Source: Pseudomonas putida
GTDB taxonomy: Bacteria > Pseudomonadota > Gammaproteobacteria > Pseudomonadales > Pseudomonadaceae
Assembly (NCBI RefSeq): GCF_016406145.1
Contig: NZ_CP066306.1
Coordinates: forward strand, 3,782,001 to 3,846,000
Direction of reading: 5' to 3'
DNA length: 64,000 bases
Below, piece by piece: positions 8,121 through 16,504 of this stretch (positions are counted from its first letter, which is position 1; each line of letters opens with the position of its first letter). A model generated the notes under the pieces. The model was not told where the DNA came from. It did no database searches and was given only the letters and a program-made list of their open reading frames with translations. The position numbers were made by a program, and so were the translations under genes.

Positions 8121-8149
8121 TTGGTGATCACCTGCGCGGCACGTATGAT
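8121..8149 (+). promoter_or_regulatory. Sigma70-type promoter of the mrp operon
   Basis: TTGGTG (8121-8126) and TATGAT (8144-8149) are separated by exactly 17 bases, giving a good housekeeping promoter with a transcription start expected near 8156, about 25 bases before mrpA. No ribosome site stronger than AGAATAGA is seen before the ATG. Confidence 0.65.
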
Positions 8150-8179
8150 CCTTGGCAAACCTTTCCAGAATAGAACGCT

Positions 8180-11095
8180 ATGTCCTTGATAGTGCTACTG
8201 CTTCTGCCGTTCTTGGGCAGTTGCCTGGCAGCTGTGCTGCCGCACAACGCACGTAACGCCGAGTCGATCCTGGCTGGGCTCGTGGCCCTGGTCGGCACCG
8301 TCCAGGTAGCACTGCTGTACCCCCAGGTTGCCCACGGCGGTGTAATCCGCGAGGAGTTCCTCTGGCTGCCCAGCCTGGGCCTGAACCTGGTACTGCGCAT
8401 GGACGGCTTCGCCTGGCTATTCTCGCTGCTGGTACTGGGCATAGGCACCCTGGTGTCGCTGTACGCGCGCTACTACATGTCGCCACAGGACCCGGTACCA
8501 CGCTTCTTTGCCTTCTTTCTGGCGTTCATGGGCGCCATGCTCGGCCTGGTGATTTCGGGCAACCTGATACAGCTGGTGTTTTTCTGGGAGCTGACCAGCC
8601 TGTTCTCGTTCCTGCTGATCGGCTACTGGCACCACCGCGCCGACGCCCGACGCGGGGCCTACATGGCGTTGATGGTTACCGGCGCCGGCGGCCTGTGCCT
8701 GTTGGTCGGCGCATTATTGCTCGGCCATGTGGTGGGCAGCTATGACCTGGATAAAGTGCTGGCTGCCGGCGAGACCATTCGCCAGCACGCGCTGTATCCA
8801 GTGCTGCTGCCCCTGATCCTGGTCGGAGCATTGAGCAAGAGCGCGCAGTTCCCCTTCCAGTTCTGGCTCCCTCATGCCATGGCAGCACCAACCCCGGTTT
8901 CGGCTTATCTTCACTCGGCAACCATGGTGAAGGCCGGGGTGTTTTTACTGGCACGGTTGTGGCCGGTGCTTTCGGGCAGCGAGGAGTGGTTCTGGATCGT
9001 CGGTGGTGCGGGAGCCATAACCCTGCTGCTGGGCGCCTTCGCAGCGATGTTCCAAAATGATCTCAAGGGCCTGCTGGCTTACTCGACCATCAGCCATCTG
9101 GGCCTGATCACGCTTCTATTGGGTTTGAACAGCCCGCTCGCCGCAGTGGCGGCCGTGTTTCACATACTCAACCATGCCACTTTCAAGGCCTCGCTGTTCA
9201 TGGCCGCCGGCATCATCGACCACGAAAGCGGCACCCGCGACATCCGCCGCCTCAGCGGGCTTATCCGTCTGGTGCCCTACACCGCGACCCTGGCGATGGT
9301 GGCCAGCGCCTCGATGGCCGGCGTGCCATTGATGAACGGCTTCCTGTCCAAGGAAATGTTCTTCGCCGAAACCGTGTTCATCAGCTCCACCGCCTGGGTC
9401 GAGGCGGCACTGCCTGTGATAGCTACCCTGGCCGGCACGTTCAGCGTTGCCTACGCCTTGCGCTTCACCGTTGACGTGTTCTTTGGCCCAGCCGCCGAAG
9501 ACCTGCCTCACACACCTCACGAACCTCCACGCTGGATGCGCGCGCCAGTCGAACTGCTGGTTCTCACCTGCCTGGTGGTGGGTATTTTCCCTGCCCAGTC
9601 GGTCGGCCCGTTGCTGGCCGCTGCAGCCCTTCCAGTGGTGGGTGGTACTCTGCCGGAGTACAGCCTGGCCATCTGGCACGGCTGGAATGCCCCGCTGATC
9701 ATGAGCCTAGTGGCCATGAGCGGCGGCATCGTGCTTTACCTGCTGCTGCGCAACCAGTTGCGCCGAGGGCGCTTCCCGTATCCACCCCTGCTTGAGCATT
9801 TCAATGGCAAGCGCCTGTTCGAGCATGGCCAGGTGCATCTGATGTTACTGGCACGGCGCATCGAGGGGCTGCTAACCACTCGCCGTCTGCAGGCGCAACT
9901 GTTCATGCTGGTGCTTGCCGCCTTCCTCGCGGGGCTCACACCAATGCTGTACAGCGGCCTGAGCTGGGGCGAGCGCCCTAAAATCCCGGGCTCAGGTGTG
10001 TTCGTCGCCCTTTGGTTGATCGCTATCGCCTGCGCCATTGGCGCCGCCTACCAAGCCAAGTATCACCGTTTGGCCGCCTTGATCATGGTTGGCGTCTGCG
10101 GCCTCATGACCTGCATCACCTTCGTATGGTTCTCCGCACCTGACCTGGCGCTGACCCAACTGGTCGTCGAGGTTGTCACGACGGTACTGATCCTGCTCGG
10201 CCTGCGCTGGCTGCCGCGGCGTATCGAAGGTGTCTCGCCGCTGCCCGGGAGCCTCGACCGCGCCCGCATGCGGCGCCTGCGCGACCTGCTGCTGGCAATC
10301 CTGGTCGGCGGTGGCATGGCGCTGCTGTCCTACGCCATGCTGACACGACCAACGCCGAACGATATTTCCTCGTTCTATCTCAGCCGAGCCTTGCCACAAG
10401 GTGGCGGTACCAACGTGGTCAACGTAATGCTGGTTGACTTCCGTGGCTTCGACACCCTGGGCGAGATCACCGTGCTGGCGGCCGTCGCCCTGACCGTGTT
10501 CGCCCTGCTGCGCCGCTTCCGCCCACCCAAGGAGAGCATGCAGCTGCCAGCTCAGCAGCGCCAGCTTGCACCCGACGTGGTCACCGACCTGATCAACCCG
10601 CGCCATGCCACCGACACAGCGCTGGGCTTCATGATGGTGCCTGCGGTGCTGGTACGGCTGCTGCTGCCGATCGCCCTGCTGATCTCGATGTACCTGTTCA
10701 TGCGGGGCCACAACCAGCCTGGCGGCGGCTTTGTCGCAGGCCTGGTGATGTCGGTGGCATTCATCCTCCAGTACATGGTCGCAGGTACCCAATGGGTCGA
10801 AGCCCAGATGAGCCTGCGCCCACTGCGCTGGATGGGCACCGGGCTACTGTGCGCAACACTGACCGGGGTTGGCGCCATGCTGCTGGGCTACCCTTTCCTG
10901 ACCACGCATACCGCCCACCTGCACCTGCCATTGCTCGGCGATGTGCACGTGGCCAGCGCGCTGTTCTTCGACGTCGGCGTGTACACCGTAGTGGTCGGCT
11001 CGACCCTGCTGATCCTCACTGCCCTGGCACACCAGTCGGTGCGAGCCTACCGCCCGGGTAATCCTTCGAAACCCAGCCAAGCAGGAGCCGCCTGA
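8180..11095 (+). CDS. mrpA: Monovalent cation/H+ antiporter subunit A, fused to subunit B (MrpA')
   Basis: This is the largest subunit of the multi-subunit Mrp (Sha/Pha) complex in the inner membrane, which exchanges Na+ or K+ for protons and supports salt and alkali tolerance. The 971-residue product contains an NuoL-like antiporter core with the conserved QFPFQFWLPHAMAAPTPVSA stretch (about residues 230-250), further C-terminal helices, and after about residue 830 an MnhB-like domain (FMRGHNQPGGGFVAGLV). The A-B fusion is usual in the six-gene operons of Pseudomonas and rhizobia. It overlaps mrpC by one base. Confidence 0.95.
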   Translation: MSLIVLLLLPFLGSCLAAVLPHNARNAESILAGLVALVGTVQVALLYPQVAHGGVIREEFLWLPSLGLNLVLRMDGFAWLFSLLVLGIGTLVSLYARYYMSPQDPVPRFFAFFLAFMGAMLGLVISGNLIQLVFFWELTSLFSFLLIGYWHHRADARRGAYMALMVTGAGGLCLLVGALLLGHVVGSYDLDKVLAAGETIRQHALYPVLLPLILVGALSKSAQFPFQFWLPHAMAAPTPVSAYLHSATMVKAGVFLLARLWPVLSGSEEWFWIVGGAGAITLLLGAFAAMFQNDLKGLLAYSTISHLGLITLLLGLNSPLAAVAAVFHILNHATFKASLFMAAGIIDHESGTRDIRRLSGLIRLVPYTATLAMVASASMAGVPLMNGFLSKEMFFAETVFISSTAWVEAALPVIATLAGTFSVAYALRFTVDVFFGPAAEDLPHTPHEPPRWMRAPVELLVLTCLVVGIFPAQSVGPLLAAAALPVVGGTLPEYSLAIWHGWNAPLIMSLVAMSGGIVLYLLLRNQLRRGRFPYPPLLEHFNGKRLFEHGQVHLMLLARRIEGLLTTRRLQAQLFMLVLAAFLAGLTPMLYSGLSWGERPKIPGSGVFVALWLIAIACAIGAAYQAKYHRLAALIMVGVCGLMTCITFVWFSAPDLALTQLVVEVVTTVLILLGLRWLPRRIEGVSPLPGSLDRARMRRLRDLLLAILVGGGMALLSYAMLTRPTPNDISSFYLSRALPQGGGTNVVNVMLVDFRGFDTLGEITVLAAVALTVFALLRRFRPPKESMQLPAQQRQLAPDVVTDLINPRHATDTALGFMMVPAVLVRLLLPIALLISMYLFMRGHNQPGGGFVAGLVMSVAFILQYMVAGTQWVEAQMSLRPLRWMGTGLLCATLTGVGAMLLGYPFLTTHTAHLHLPLLGDVHVASALFFDVGVYTVVVGSTLLILTALAHQSVRAYRPGNPSKPSQAGAA

Positions 11096-11439
11096 TGGAA
11101 GAAGTCATTGCAGTCGCCATCGGCGTACTGGCCGCATCGGGCGTGTGGCTTATCCTGCGCCCACGAACCTATCAGGTAATCATGGGCCTGTGCCTGCTGT
11201 CCTATGGCGTCAACCTCTTCATCTTCAGTATGGGCAGCCTGTTCATCGGCAAGGAGCCGATCATCAAGGAAGGCGTGACACAGGACCTGCTGCACTACAC
11301 CGACCCGCTGCCCCAGGCGTTGGTTCTGACGGCCATCGTCATCAGCTTTGCCATGACCGCCCTGTTTCTGGTGGTGCTGCTGGCATCTCGCGGCCTGACC
11401 GGCACCGACCACGTGGATGGCCGGGAGCGTGATGAATGA
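11095..11439 (+). CDS. mrpC: Monovalent cation/H+ antiporter subunit C
   Basis: The 114-residue protein has three transmembrane helices and resembles NuoK of complex I, as MrpC subunits do (VWLILRPRTYQVIMGLCLLS, then DPLPQALVLTAIVISFAMTA). It forms part of the membrane arm of the Mrp antiporter and is needed for assembly. Start and stop overlap both neighbours (1 base with mrpA, 4 bases ATGA with mrpD), which implies translational coupling. Confidence 0.95.
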   Translation: MEEVIAVAIGVLAASGVWLILRPRTYQVIMGLCLLSYGVNLFIFSMGSLFIGKEPIIKEGVTQDLLHYTDPLPQALVLTAIVISFAMTALFLVVLLASRGLTGTDHVDGRERDE

Positions 11440-13115
11440 GTGAAATGAGTCAACTGATCATCGCCCCCATCCTGCTGCCGTTGCTGACCGCAGCAGTGAT
11501 GCTGATACTGGGCGAGAAGCACCGCCTGCTCAAGGCGCGTCTCAACCTGCTGTCGACCTTCAGCGGGCTGGTCATCGCCATCAGCTTGTTGTTGTGGGTG
11601 CGCGTCCAGGGGCAAGCGGAATCGATTGGTGTGTACCTGCCGGGCAACTGGCCCGCACCTTTCGGCATTGTGCTGGTGGTTGATCACCTGTCGGCGCTGC
11701 TGCTGACTTTGACCGGGGTCATCGGCATCAGCGCCCTGCTGTTCGCTCGCGCCCGCTGGGACAGCGCCGGCGCCAGCTTCCACGCACTGTTCCAGATCCA
11801 GTTGATGGGCCTGTATGGCGCCTTCCTGACTGCCGACCTGTTCAACCTGTTCGTGTTTTTCGAAGTCCTGCTAGCGGCCTCTTATGGGCTGCTTCTGCAT
11901 GGCTCGGGACGAGCGCGGGTGCGGGCCGGCCTGCATTACATCGCCATCAACCTATTCGCTTCTTCGCTGTTTCTGATTGGCGCCGCGATGCTTTACGGCG
12001 TGACCGGCACCCTCAACATGGCCGACCTCGCGCTCAAAGTACCGTTAGTGCCCGAAGCCGACCGTGGTTTGCTGCACGCAGGCGCGGCAATTCTGGCCAT
12101 AGCCTTCTTGGCAAAGGCCGGCATCTGGCCGCTGAATTTCTGGCTGGTACCGGCCTATGCCTCGGCCAGCGCACCCGTAGCCGCATTGTTCGCCATCATG
12201 ACCAAGGTCGGCCTGTACGCAGTGTTGCGGCTCTGGTCCCTGTTGTTCTCGGGCCAGGCCGGTGCATCCGCGCATTTCGGCGGGCAGTGGCTGATCTATG
12301 GGGGGTTGGTCACCCTTGCCATCGCAGCCGTGTCGATACTTGCCGCACAACGACTGGAGCGCATAGCAGCGCTGAGCATACTTGTTTCGGCAGGCACTCT
12401 GCTTGGCGCGATCGGCTTTGCCCAGCCCGTCCTGACTGGTGCAGCATTGTTCTATCTGGTCAATTCAACCCTGGCACTGTGTGCACTGTTCCTGCTCGCC
12501 GAGCTGGTGGAACGCTCCCGCTCGGCCAACGAGCCACCACTGGAGGACGAAGAAGGCAGCATGCCTTCGCCACTCGAGTCGTTGCATCCACCCAAAGGTA
12601 TCAACCTGGACGATGAGCAGAAGGCAGTGATCGGCCAGATCATTCCCTGGACCATGGCGTTTCTGGGCCTGAGTTTCATTGCCTGTGCATTGCTGATCAT
12701 CGGCATGCCACCGCTTTCCGGCTTCGTCGGTAAACTCAATTTGATCAGTGCGCTGTTCAACCCACTAGGGTTGGGTGTGCCGGCCGAGCGACCGCTATCT
12801 GCGGCCGCCTGGGCGCTGGTAGTACTGCTCGTCCTGTCTGGCATGGCTTCGCTGATCGCTTTCGGGCGCGTGGGCATCCAGCGCTTCTGGAAGCCTGAAG
12901 AGCGGCCCTCCCCCGCGCTGCGACACTACGAATGCCTGCCGATCGTCATTTTGCTGGGCCTTTGCATCATGCTCAGCTTCCGAGCCGAGCCGCTGCTACG
13001 TTACACCCAGGACACTGCTGCCAGCCTGCAAACCCCTGACACCTACATCAGGGCCGTAATGGCCGCGCAGCCGATCCCTGGCCCGACCACGCTCGACGCA
13101 CAGGTGCAGCCATGA
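11436..13115 (+). CDS. mrpD: Monovalent cation/H+ antiporter subunit D
   Basis: The 559-residue protein is an NuoM/NuoN-like antiporter subunit with about 14 helices. Conserved core elements include FNLFVFFEVLLAASYGLL and KAGIWPLNFWLVPAYASASA, which carry glutamate and lysine residues used for proton transfer. Between helices near residues 350-400 there is a hydrophilic loop rich in Glu and Pro (ERSRSANEPPLEDEEGSM), a feature of the longer D subunits of this operon type. It works with MrpA in the antiporter. It overlaps mrpC and mrpE by 4 bases each. Confidence 0.95.
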   Translation: MSEMSQLIIAPILLPLLTAAVMLILGEKHRLLKARLNLLSTFSGLVIAISLLLWVRVQGQAESIGVYLPGNWPAPFGIVLVVDHLSALLLTLTGVIGISALLFARARWDSAGASFHALFQIQLMGLYGAFLTADLFNLFVFFEVLLAASYGLLLHGSGRARVRAGLHYIAINLFASSLFLIGAAMLYGVTGTLNMADLALKVPLVPEADRGLLHAGAAILAIAFLAKAGIWPLNFWLVPAYASASAPVAALFAIMTKVGLYAVLRLWSLLFSGQAGASAHFGGQWLIYGGLVTLAIAAVSILAAQRLERIAALSILVSAGTLLGAIGFAQPVLTGAALFYLVNSTLALCALFLLAELVERSRSANEPPLEDEEGSMPSPLESLHPPKGINLDDEQKAVIGQIIPWTMAFLGLSFIACALLIIGMPPLSGFVGKLNLISALFNPLGLGVPAERPLSAAAWALVVLLVLSGMASLIAFGRVGIQRFWKPEERPSPALRHYECLPIVILLGLCIMLSFRAEPLLRYTQDTAASLQTPDTYIRAVMAAQPIPGPTTLDAQVQP

Positions 13116-13600
13116 GCCGATTTTTCCCAGCACCGCTGCTGTCTGTCGCACTCTTCGTACTGTGGTTGCTGCTGAACCTCTCCGTAAGCCCGGGCAATCT
13201 GCTCCTCGCAGCCGCGCTTGGTATTCTGGCGCCGCTGCTGATGGCACCACTGCGCCCCCAGCACGCCCATGTGCGCAGGCCGCTGACAGTTGCAAAACTG
13301 CTGGGCCGGGTAGGTATCGACGTCATCCAGTCCAACCTGCAAGTAGCCCTCAGCGTGTTGCGCGCCGGGCAACACCCGCCTCGCTCGGCATTTGTCCATA
13401 TCCCCCTGGACCTGCGCGACGCCCACGGCCTGGCAGCACTGTCGATGATCACCACCGTAGTACCCGGAACCGTTTGGTCAGAACTGGCCCTGGACCGTAG
13501 CGTGCTGTTGCTGCACGTGTTCGACCTCAAGGATGAAAACGCCTTCATCGAGCACTTCAAACACACCTACGAACGACCGCTGATGGAGATTTTCCAATGA
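13112..13600 (+). CDS. mrpE: Monovalent cation/H+ antiporter subunit E
   Basis: The 162-residue protein has two to three N-terminal helices and a soluble C-terminal half with HIPLDLRDAHGLAALSMITT and VPGTVW, the typical MrpE signature. It belongs to the Mrp antiporter complex. ATGA overlaps on both sides show tight coupling within the operon. Confidence 0.95.
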   Translation: MSRFFPAPLLSVALFVLWLLLNLSVSPGNLLLAAALGILAPLLMAPLRPQHAHVRRPLTVAKLLGRVGIDVIQSNLQVALSVLRAGQHPPRSAFVHIPLDLRDAHGLAALSMITTVVPGTVWSELALDRSVLLLHVFDLKDENAFIEHFKHTYERPLMEIFQ

Positions 13601-13875
13601 CAGGCCTGCTAGCCTATGCGGTGCTCGCCAGCTTGTTCATCTTCGCCCTGGCCATGGGCCTGACGCTGATTCGGTTGTTTCGCGGCCCTTCCGCCCAGGA
13701 CCGGGTACTGGCACTGGACTACCTGTACATCCTGGCCATGCTCATGATGCTGGTATTGGGGATCCGCTATGCCAGCGATACCTACTTTGAAGGCGCACTA
13801 TTGATTGCACTGTTCGGCTTTGTCGGCTCGTTTGCCCTGGCCAAGTTCTTGCTGCGTGGTGAGGTAATAGAATGA
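13597..13875 (+). CDS. mrpF: Monovalent cation/H+ antiporter subunit F
   Basis: The 92-residue protein has three transmembrane helices with the MrpF motif RLFRGPSAQDRVLALDYLY between the first two. It is a small structural subunit of the Mrp complex; in Bacillus MrpF also affects bile-salt (cholate) resistance. It overlaps mrpE and mrpG by 4 bases. Confidence 0.94.
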   Translation: MTGLLAYAVLASLFIFALAMGLTLIRLFRGPSAQDRVLALDYLYILAMLMMLVLGIRYASDTYFEGALLIALFGFVGSFALAKFLLRGEVIE

Positions 13876-14237
13876 CCGATGTTCTTGAACTACCACTCTG
13901 GCTGGAGCTTGTTACCGCTGCCCTGCTGCTGCTCGGCAGCCTGTTTGCATTGATCGGGGCAATTGGCCTGCTGCGCCTCAAGGATTATTTCCAGCGCATG
14001 CACCCGCCAGCCCTGGCCTCGACCATCGGGACCTGGTGCGTTGCCTTAGCTTCGATCATCTATTTTTCATGGCTCAAGCAAGGCCCGGTACTGCACGCTT
14101 GGTTGATCCCTGTTCTACTGTCGATCACCGTACCGGTCACTACCCTGCTACTGGCCAGGGCGGCACTGTTTCGCAAACGCATGTCCGGGGAAGCTGTACC
14201 CGAAGAAGTCAGTAGCGGCCAAGAGGGGGGCAATTGA
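13872..14237 (+). CDS. mrpG: Monovalent cation/H+ antiporter subunit G
   Basis: The 121-residue protein has three helices and the conserved MrpG segment GLLRLKDYFQRMHPPALAST. It is the last gene of the operon; its end faces a convergent small gene with only 12 bases between, and no hairpin terminator is visible there. Confidence 0.94.
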   Translation: MTDVLELPLWLELVTAALLLLGSLFALIGAIGLLRLKDYFQRMHPPALASTIGTWCVALASIIYFSWLKQGPVLHAWLIPVLLSITVPVTTLLLARAALFRKRMSGEAVPEEVSSGQEGGN

Positions 14238-14249
14238 TGTGCAGCATGC

Positions 14250-14462
14250 TCATTCTTGGGTGATACGCTGCAACTCTCGCCGCACCATGGCGACGTAGGG
14301 AGGCGGGCTTAACTGATAGAGCTGGGCCGCCACCCAGGTCAACCAGGCCGCCTGCATTTCATCGCGCCGCGCCAGCAAACGTTCTGCTTGTGCCACGGCC
14401 ATGGCCCGATATTGTCGATGGAACGCGGCACGGCTGCCATCCGCCACCTGCCCCTCGTTCAT
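14250..14462 (-). CDS. Small hypothetical protein, second gene of a two-gene unit
   Basis: The 70-residue product is soluble, rich in Ala, Arg and Gln and probably all helical (YRAMAVAQAERLLARRDEMQAAWLTWVAAQLYQLSPPPYVAMVRRELQ). I do not recognise a family. The start ATG overlaps the stop of the upstream gene (ATGA), a coupling that supports both genes being real. The YxxMVRRELQ ending resembles short proteins in other pseudomonads that sit beside the same partner, but that is from memory of the pattern only. Confidence 0.6.
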   Translation of the reverse strand: MNEGQVADGSRAAFHRQYRAMAVAQAERLLARRDEMQAAWLTWVAAQLYQLSPPPYVAMVRRELQRITQE

Positions 14463-14929
14463 TCACTCGCCTTGAAAGTGGTCAACTCGCCCTTACGCCA
14501 TTTTGCGACCTTACCGGTCACGGCCTTGAGCAGCTTGCCCAGGCCCTCTTGGACTTGCTGTTGAGCCGCGAACACTAGCATTACGCCTTGGCCTTCACGG
14601 AACACGATACCTTCACCCTCCGGCACCGAGACAAAGGCATAGTCCCCTACGCCGTAGACGTTCAGTTTGATCTCACGAAAGCGCATTTCCAACTTGCCGC
14701 CTTCACGACTGGGCAATACGGCAGCACGAAAGTGGTCCCCTACCTTCAATTCCAAACGCTGCTTGTCATCGACCACCAACGCGCTCTCGGTGTCGATTTC
14801 GGCCATATACAGGCCTTCGGGGTTCTGCTCGGTGACATAAACGAAACGGCCTTGAAACAGCTTGGCCAACTTACCGCGCAAATCGCCAAGGGCGAACAAA
14901 GCGTGGGTATCCAGAGTACTGACTGCCAA
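14459..14929 (-). CDS. Hypothetical protein
   Basis: The product (156 residues from the TTG at 14929, or 168 from the GTG at 14965) has no signal peptide or membrane segment. It looks like a beta-rich N-terminal domain (GRFVYVTEQNPEGLYMAEID, LKVGDHFRAAVLPSREGGKL) followed by a helical tail (QQQVQEGLGKLLKAVTGKVAKW). I do not recognise the family. The TTG start is preferred because GAGG lies 9 bases before it; the GTG has only a weak ribosome site. It is translationally coupled to the 70-residue gene downstream, so the two may form a complex. Confidence 0.6.
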   Translation of the reverse strand: MAVSTLDTHALFALGDLRGKLAKLFQGRFVYVTEQNPEGLYMAEIDTESALVVDDKQRLELKVGDHFRAAVLPSREGGKLEMRFREIKLNVYGVGDYAFVSVPEGEGIVFREGQGVMLVFAAQQQVQEGLGKLLKAVTGKVAKWRKGELTTFKASE

Positions 14930-14965
14930 TGAAGTAATCCTCAAATCGGTAACATCCGCCCCCAC

Positions 14966-15236
14966 TCACCATCGGTGAGGCACGGCCCTTTCATTTCGAT
15001 AGGCGAAAAGAGTAATGAAGCGATGTGCATTACGTCTGTGCCTTCTGGCTATACAGCATGGAGGAAACTTTACTCCTGCTTGCCAGACTTCGCCCGAAGG
15101 ACGGGTTTAGGCACAATCCCCAACCGGGAAGCGTAATGTCTTACAACTATTCCGTCAGAAAAGATGCGATAGATAACGCCAGGCCCTTCGGCAGAACGGG
15201 CTCTGCAATCCATCAGCGCATTACTGGGAAAGAAAT
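14966..15236. other. Intergenic stretch without a convincing gene
   Basis: This 271-base region is less GC-rich than its surroundings. It contains a short inverted repeat (CTCACC at 14966-14971 and GGTGAG at 14974-14979) over the start of the leftward hypothetical gene. A 112-codon open frame beginning at 15025 crosses it, but its residue composition and poor ribosome site do not look like a gene. No promoter stands out. Confidence 0.4.
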
Positions 15237-15422
15237 ATGCACGAAAACACAGAAACACGTCGAGAGGCAAAGCGCATTTATTCTCGCTCCATACCTCGTT
15301 ACGTCGTTATCCCTGCCGGCATCGAGTTCTTCCACGTCACTGAAAGCGCTACCGGTAGAGTAAAGGGGTTTCGACGTCGCCACCATGACGCCTGCGAGCT
15401 GGCCCGTAGCCTCGAAAACTGA
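15237..15422 (+). CDS. Small hypothetical basic protein
   Basis: The 61-residue product contains IEFFHVTESATGRVKGFRRR followed by HHDACELARSLEN, which has the look of a small conserved Pseudomonas protein in which a beta hairpin (FHV...GxVKGF) precedes a helix. The ATG follows GGGAAAGAAAT, an acceptable ribosome site. A longer overlapping frame on the same strand (15025-15363) is less protein-like. Function unknown. Confidence 0.55.
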   Translation: MHENTETRREAKRIYSRSIPRYVVIPAGIEFFHVTESATGRVKGFRRRHHDACELARSLEN

Positions 15423-15429
15423 ACGACAG

Positions 15430-15624
15430 TCAGGCGGCTCGGCCTTTCTCCAGCTGTTTCAGCCAGGCCGCCTGACACTGCAGCGCCTCATCACGTGTCG
15501 CAAACGCAGGGCCCCGCCGTTCGCCGTTTATCAGCACCACCCAACATACTCGACGCCCCAGCGCCTGCAAGGCAGCGGACACACCTGAGCCAATCATCAC
15601 GGCTACATCGACTCGGCTATTCAT
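15430..15624 (-). CDS. Small hypothetical protein
   Basis: The product of about 64 residues has a hydrophobic, beta-like centre (RRVCWVVLINGERRGPAFAT) and a C-terminal helix (RDEALQCQAAWLKQLEKG). That resembles short Pseudomonas proteins of unknown role in which a WxVxxNGxR hairpin is followed by a helix. Two ATGs lie in tandem; the second (15624) sits 5 bases behind GGAGG and is preferred over 15627. It ends 7 bases from the convergent small gene at 15422. Confidence 0.6.
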   Translation of the reverse strand: MNSRVDVAVMIGSGVSAALQALGRRVCWVVLINGERRGPAFATRDEALQCQAAWLKQLEKGRAA

Positions 15625-15756
15625 CATTCCCTCCGGAATTTACTTAGCAACCTAACGATGCAGCCATGATACGCCCGCCAACCTGCCGAAAAAAGCCAAC
15701 ATTGGTATAGCAGTATTGCGCCAGCAGTAACGAATTAGCCCGTAGGAGCCAGCAAA

Positions 15757-15789
15757 CGCAAAAAGCCCCAAGGATCGCTCCGTGGGGCC
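15757..15789 (-). terminator. Terminator of the dksA-like gene
   Basis: On the minus strand, GCCCCACGGA and TCCTTGGGGC form a stem with one mismatch around GCGA, followed by TTTTTGCG. It lies 18 bases after the dksA-like stop codon and should end that transcript. Confidence 0.8.
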
Positions 15790-15806
15790 TGGCACACAAC
15801 GCTCGG

Positions 15807-16211
15807 TCAGATCTGGCGCTGGTGGCGATCGAGCTGCTCGTGGCGCTCCTGGGCTTCGATGCAGTACTTGGTGGTCGGGCTGATCAGCAGGCGCTGCAGG
15901 CCGATCGGTTCACCGCTGTCGTCGCACCAGCCAAAGCTTTCGTCAGCGATACGGCCCAAAGCCATTTCCAGCTGCGGAAGCAGGCGCTGGTCGCGCTCGA
16001 TGGCATTTACCAACCAGTGACGCTCTTCTTCGACCGAGGCCACGTCGGCAGGATCCGACGGGGTATCCAGGCTTTCGATGGTGGCACGGCTCAGCTCGAT
16101 GCGTTCATGGGTTTCTACTTTCATCGCCTGCAACAGGCCAGTGAAGAAGGCCAGTTGATCAGCGTTCATGTAGTCATCGGCCGACATGGCCAGCAACTGT
16201 TCCTTGGTCAT
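15807..16211 (-). CDS. DksA/TraR-family transcription factor with a two-cysteine site
   Basis: DksA binds in the secondary channel of RNA polymerase and works with ppGpp to adjust transcription. The 134-residue product has the coiled-coil acidic tip (DPADVA, Asp53, Asp56 and Ala58) and the C-terminal globular part. The zinc finger is incomplete: only Cys96 (FGWCDDSG) and Cys117 (KYCIEA) remain, with Ser99 and Ala120 where the other ligands normally sit. P. aeruginosa DksA2 has a similar reduced site and functions without zinc. The gene is therefore an accessory DksA paralogue, not the main one. The start at 16211 (MTKEQLLAM) follows AGAGAAATCG; upstream in-frame codons look non-coding. Confidence 0.88.
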   Translation of the reverse strand: MTKEQLLAMSADDYMNADQLAFFTGLLQAMKVETHERIELSRATIESLDTPSDPADVASVEEERHWLVNAIERDQRLLPQLEMALGRIADESFGWCDDSGEPIGLQRLLISPTTKYCIEAQERHEQLDRHQRQI

Positions 16212-16240
16212 CGATTTCTCTATGAAAAAATGTGCATTTG

Positions 16241-16258
16241 GGCGATTCGGGTATCGCC
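16241..16258 (-). other. Hairpin in the presumed leader of the dksA-like gene
   Basis: GGCGAT and ATCGCC form a perfect 6-base-pair stem with a 6-base loop, ending 29 bases before the dksA-like start codon. It would fold in the 5' leader. Whether it is regulatory is unknown. The remaining 293 bases between the two divergent genes show no other clear element. Confidence 0.35.
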
Positions 16259-16504
16259 AACGCCTGGGCATTGGCAACAGAATTCTTCAAGCGCCAATCG
16301 GCACTCTTTTGCAGGGGGCGGCAGTCTAAGGCCCCACGTCGCAAGGGGCAACACCAATCACCGGGTAATTGACCGAAATGACGTGGTTTGCGCCTGACGG
16401 CAGCAACTTGCGGTTCAGACGTTGCCACTGGCATTACATCTTTAGAGCCAGGGCAGATCACTGGAGCGGTTTCATGGGGCCTCTTCCCCAGCCAGGCTCC
16501 AGCC

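Noticed and set aside
15025..15363. 112-codon open frame upstream of and overlapping the small gene at 15237
   Set aside because: No good ribosome site, serine-rich unnatural end, and the overlapping 61-residue frame is more protein-like.
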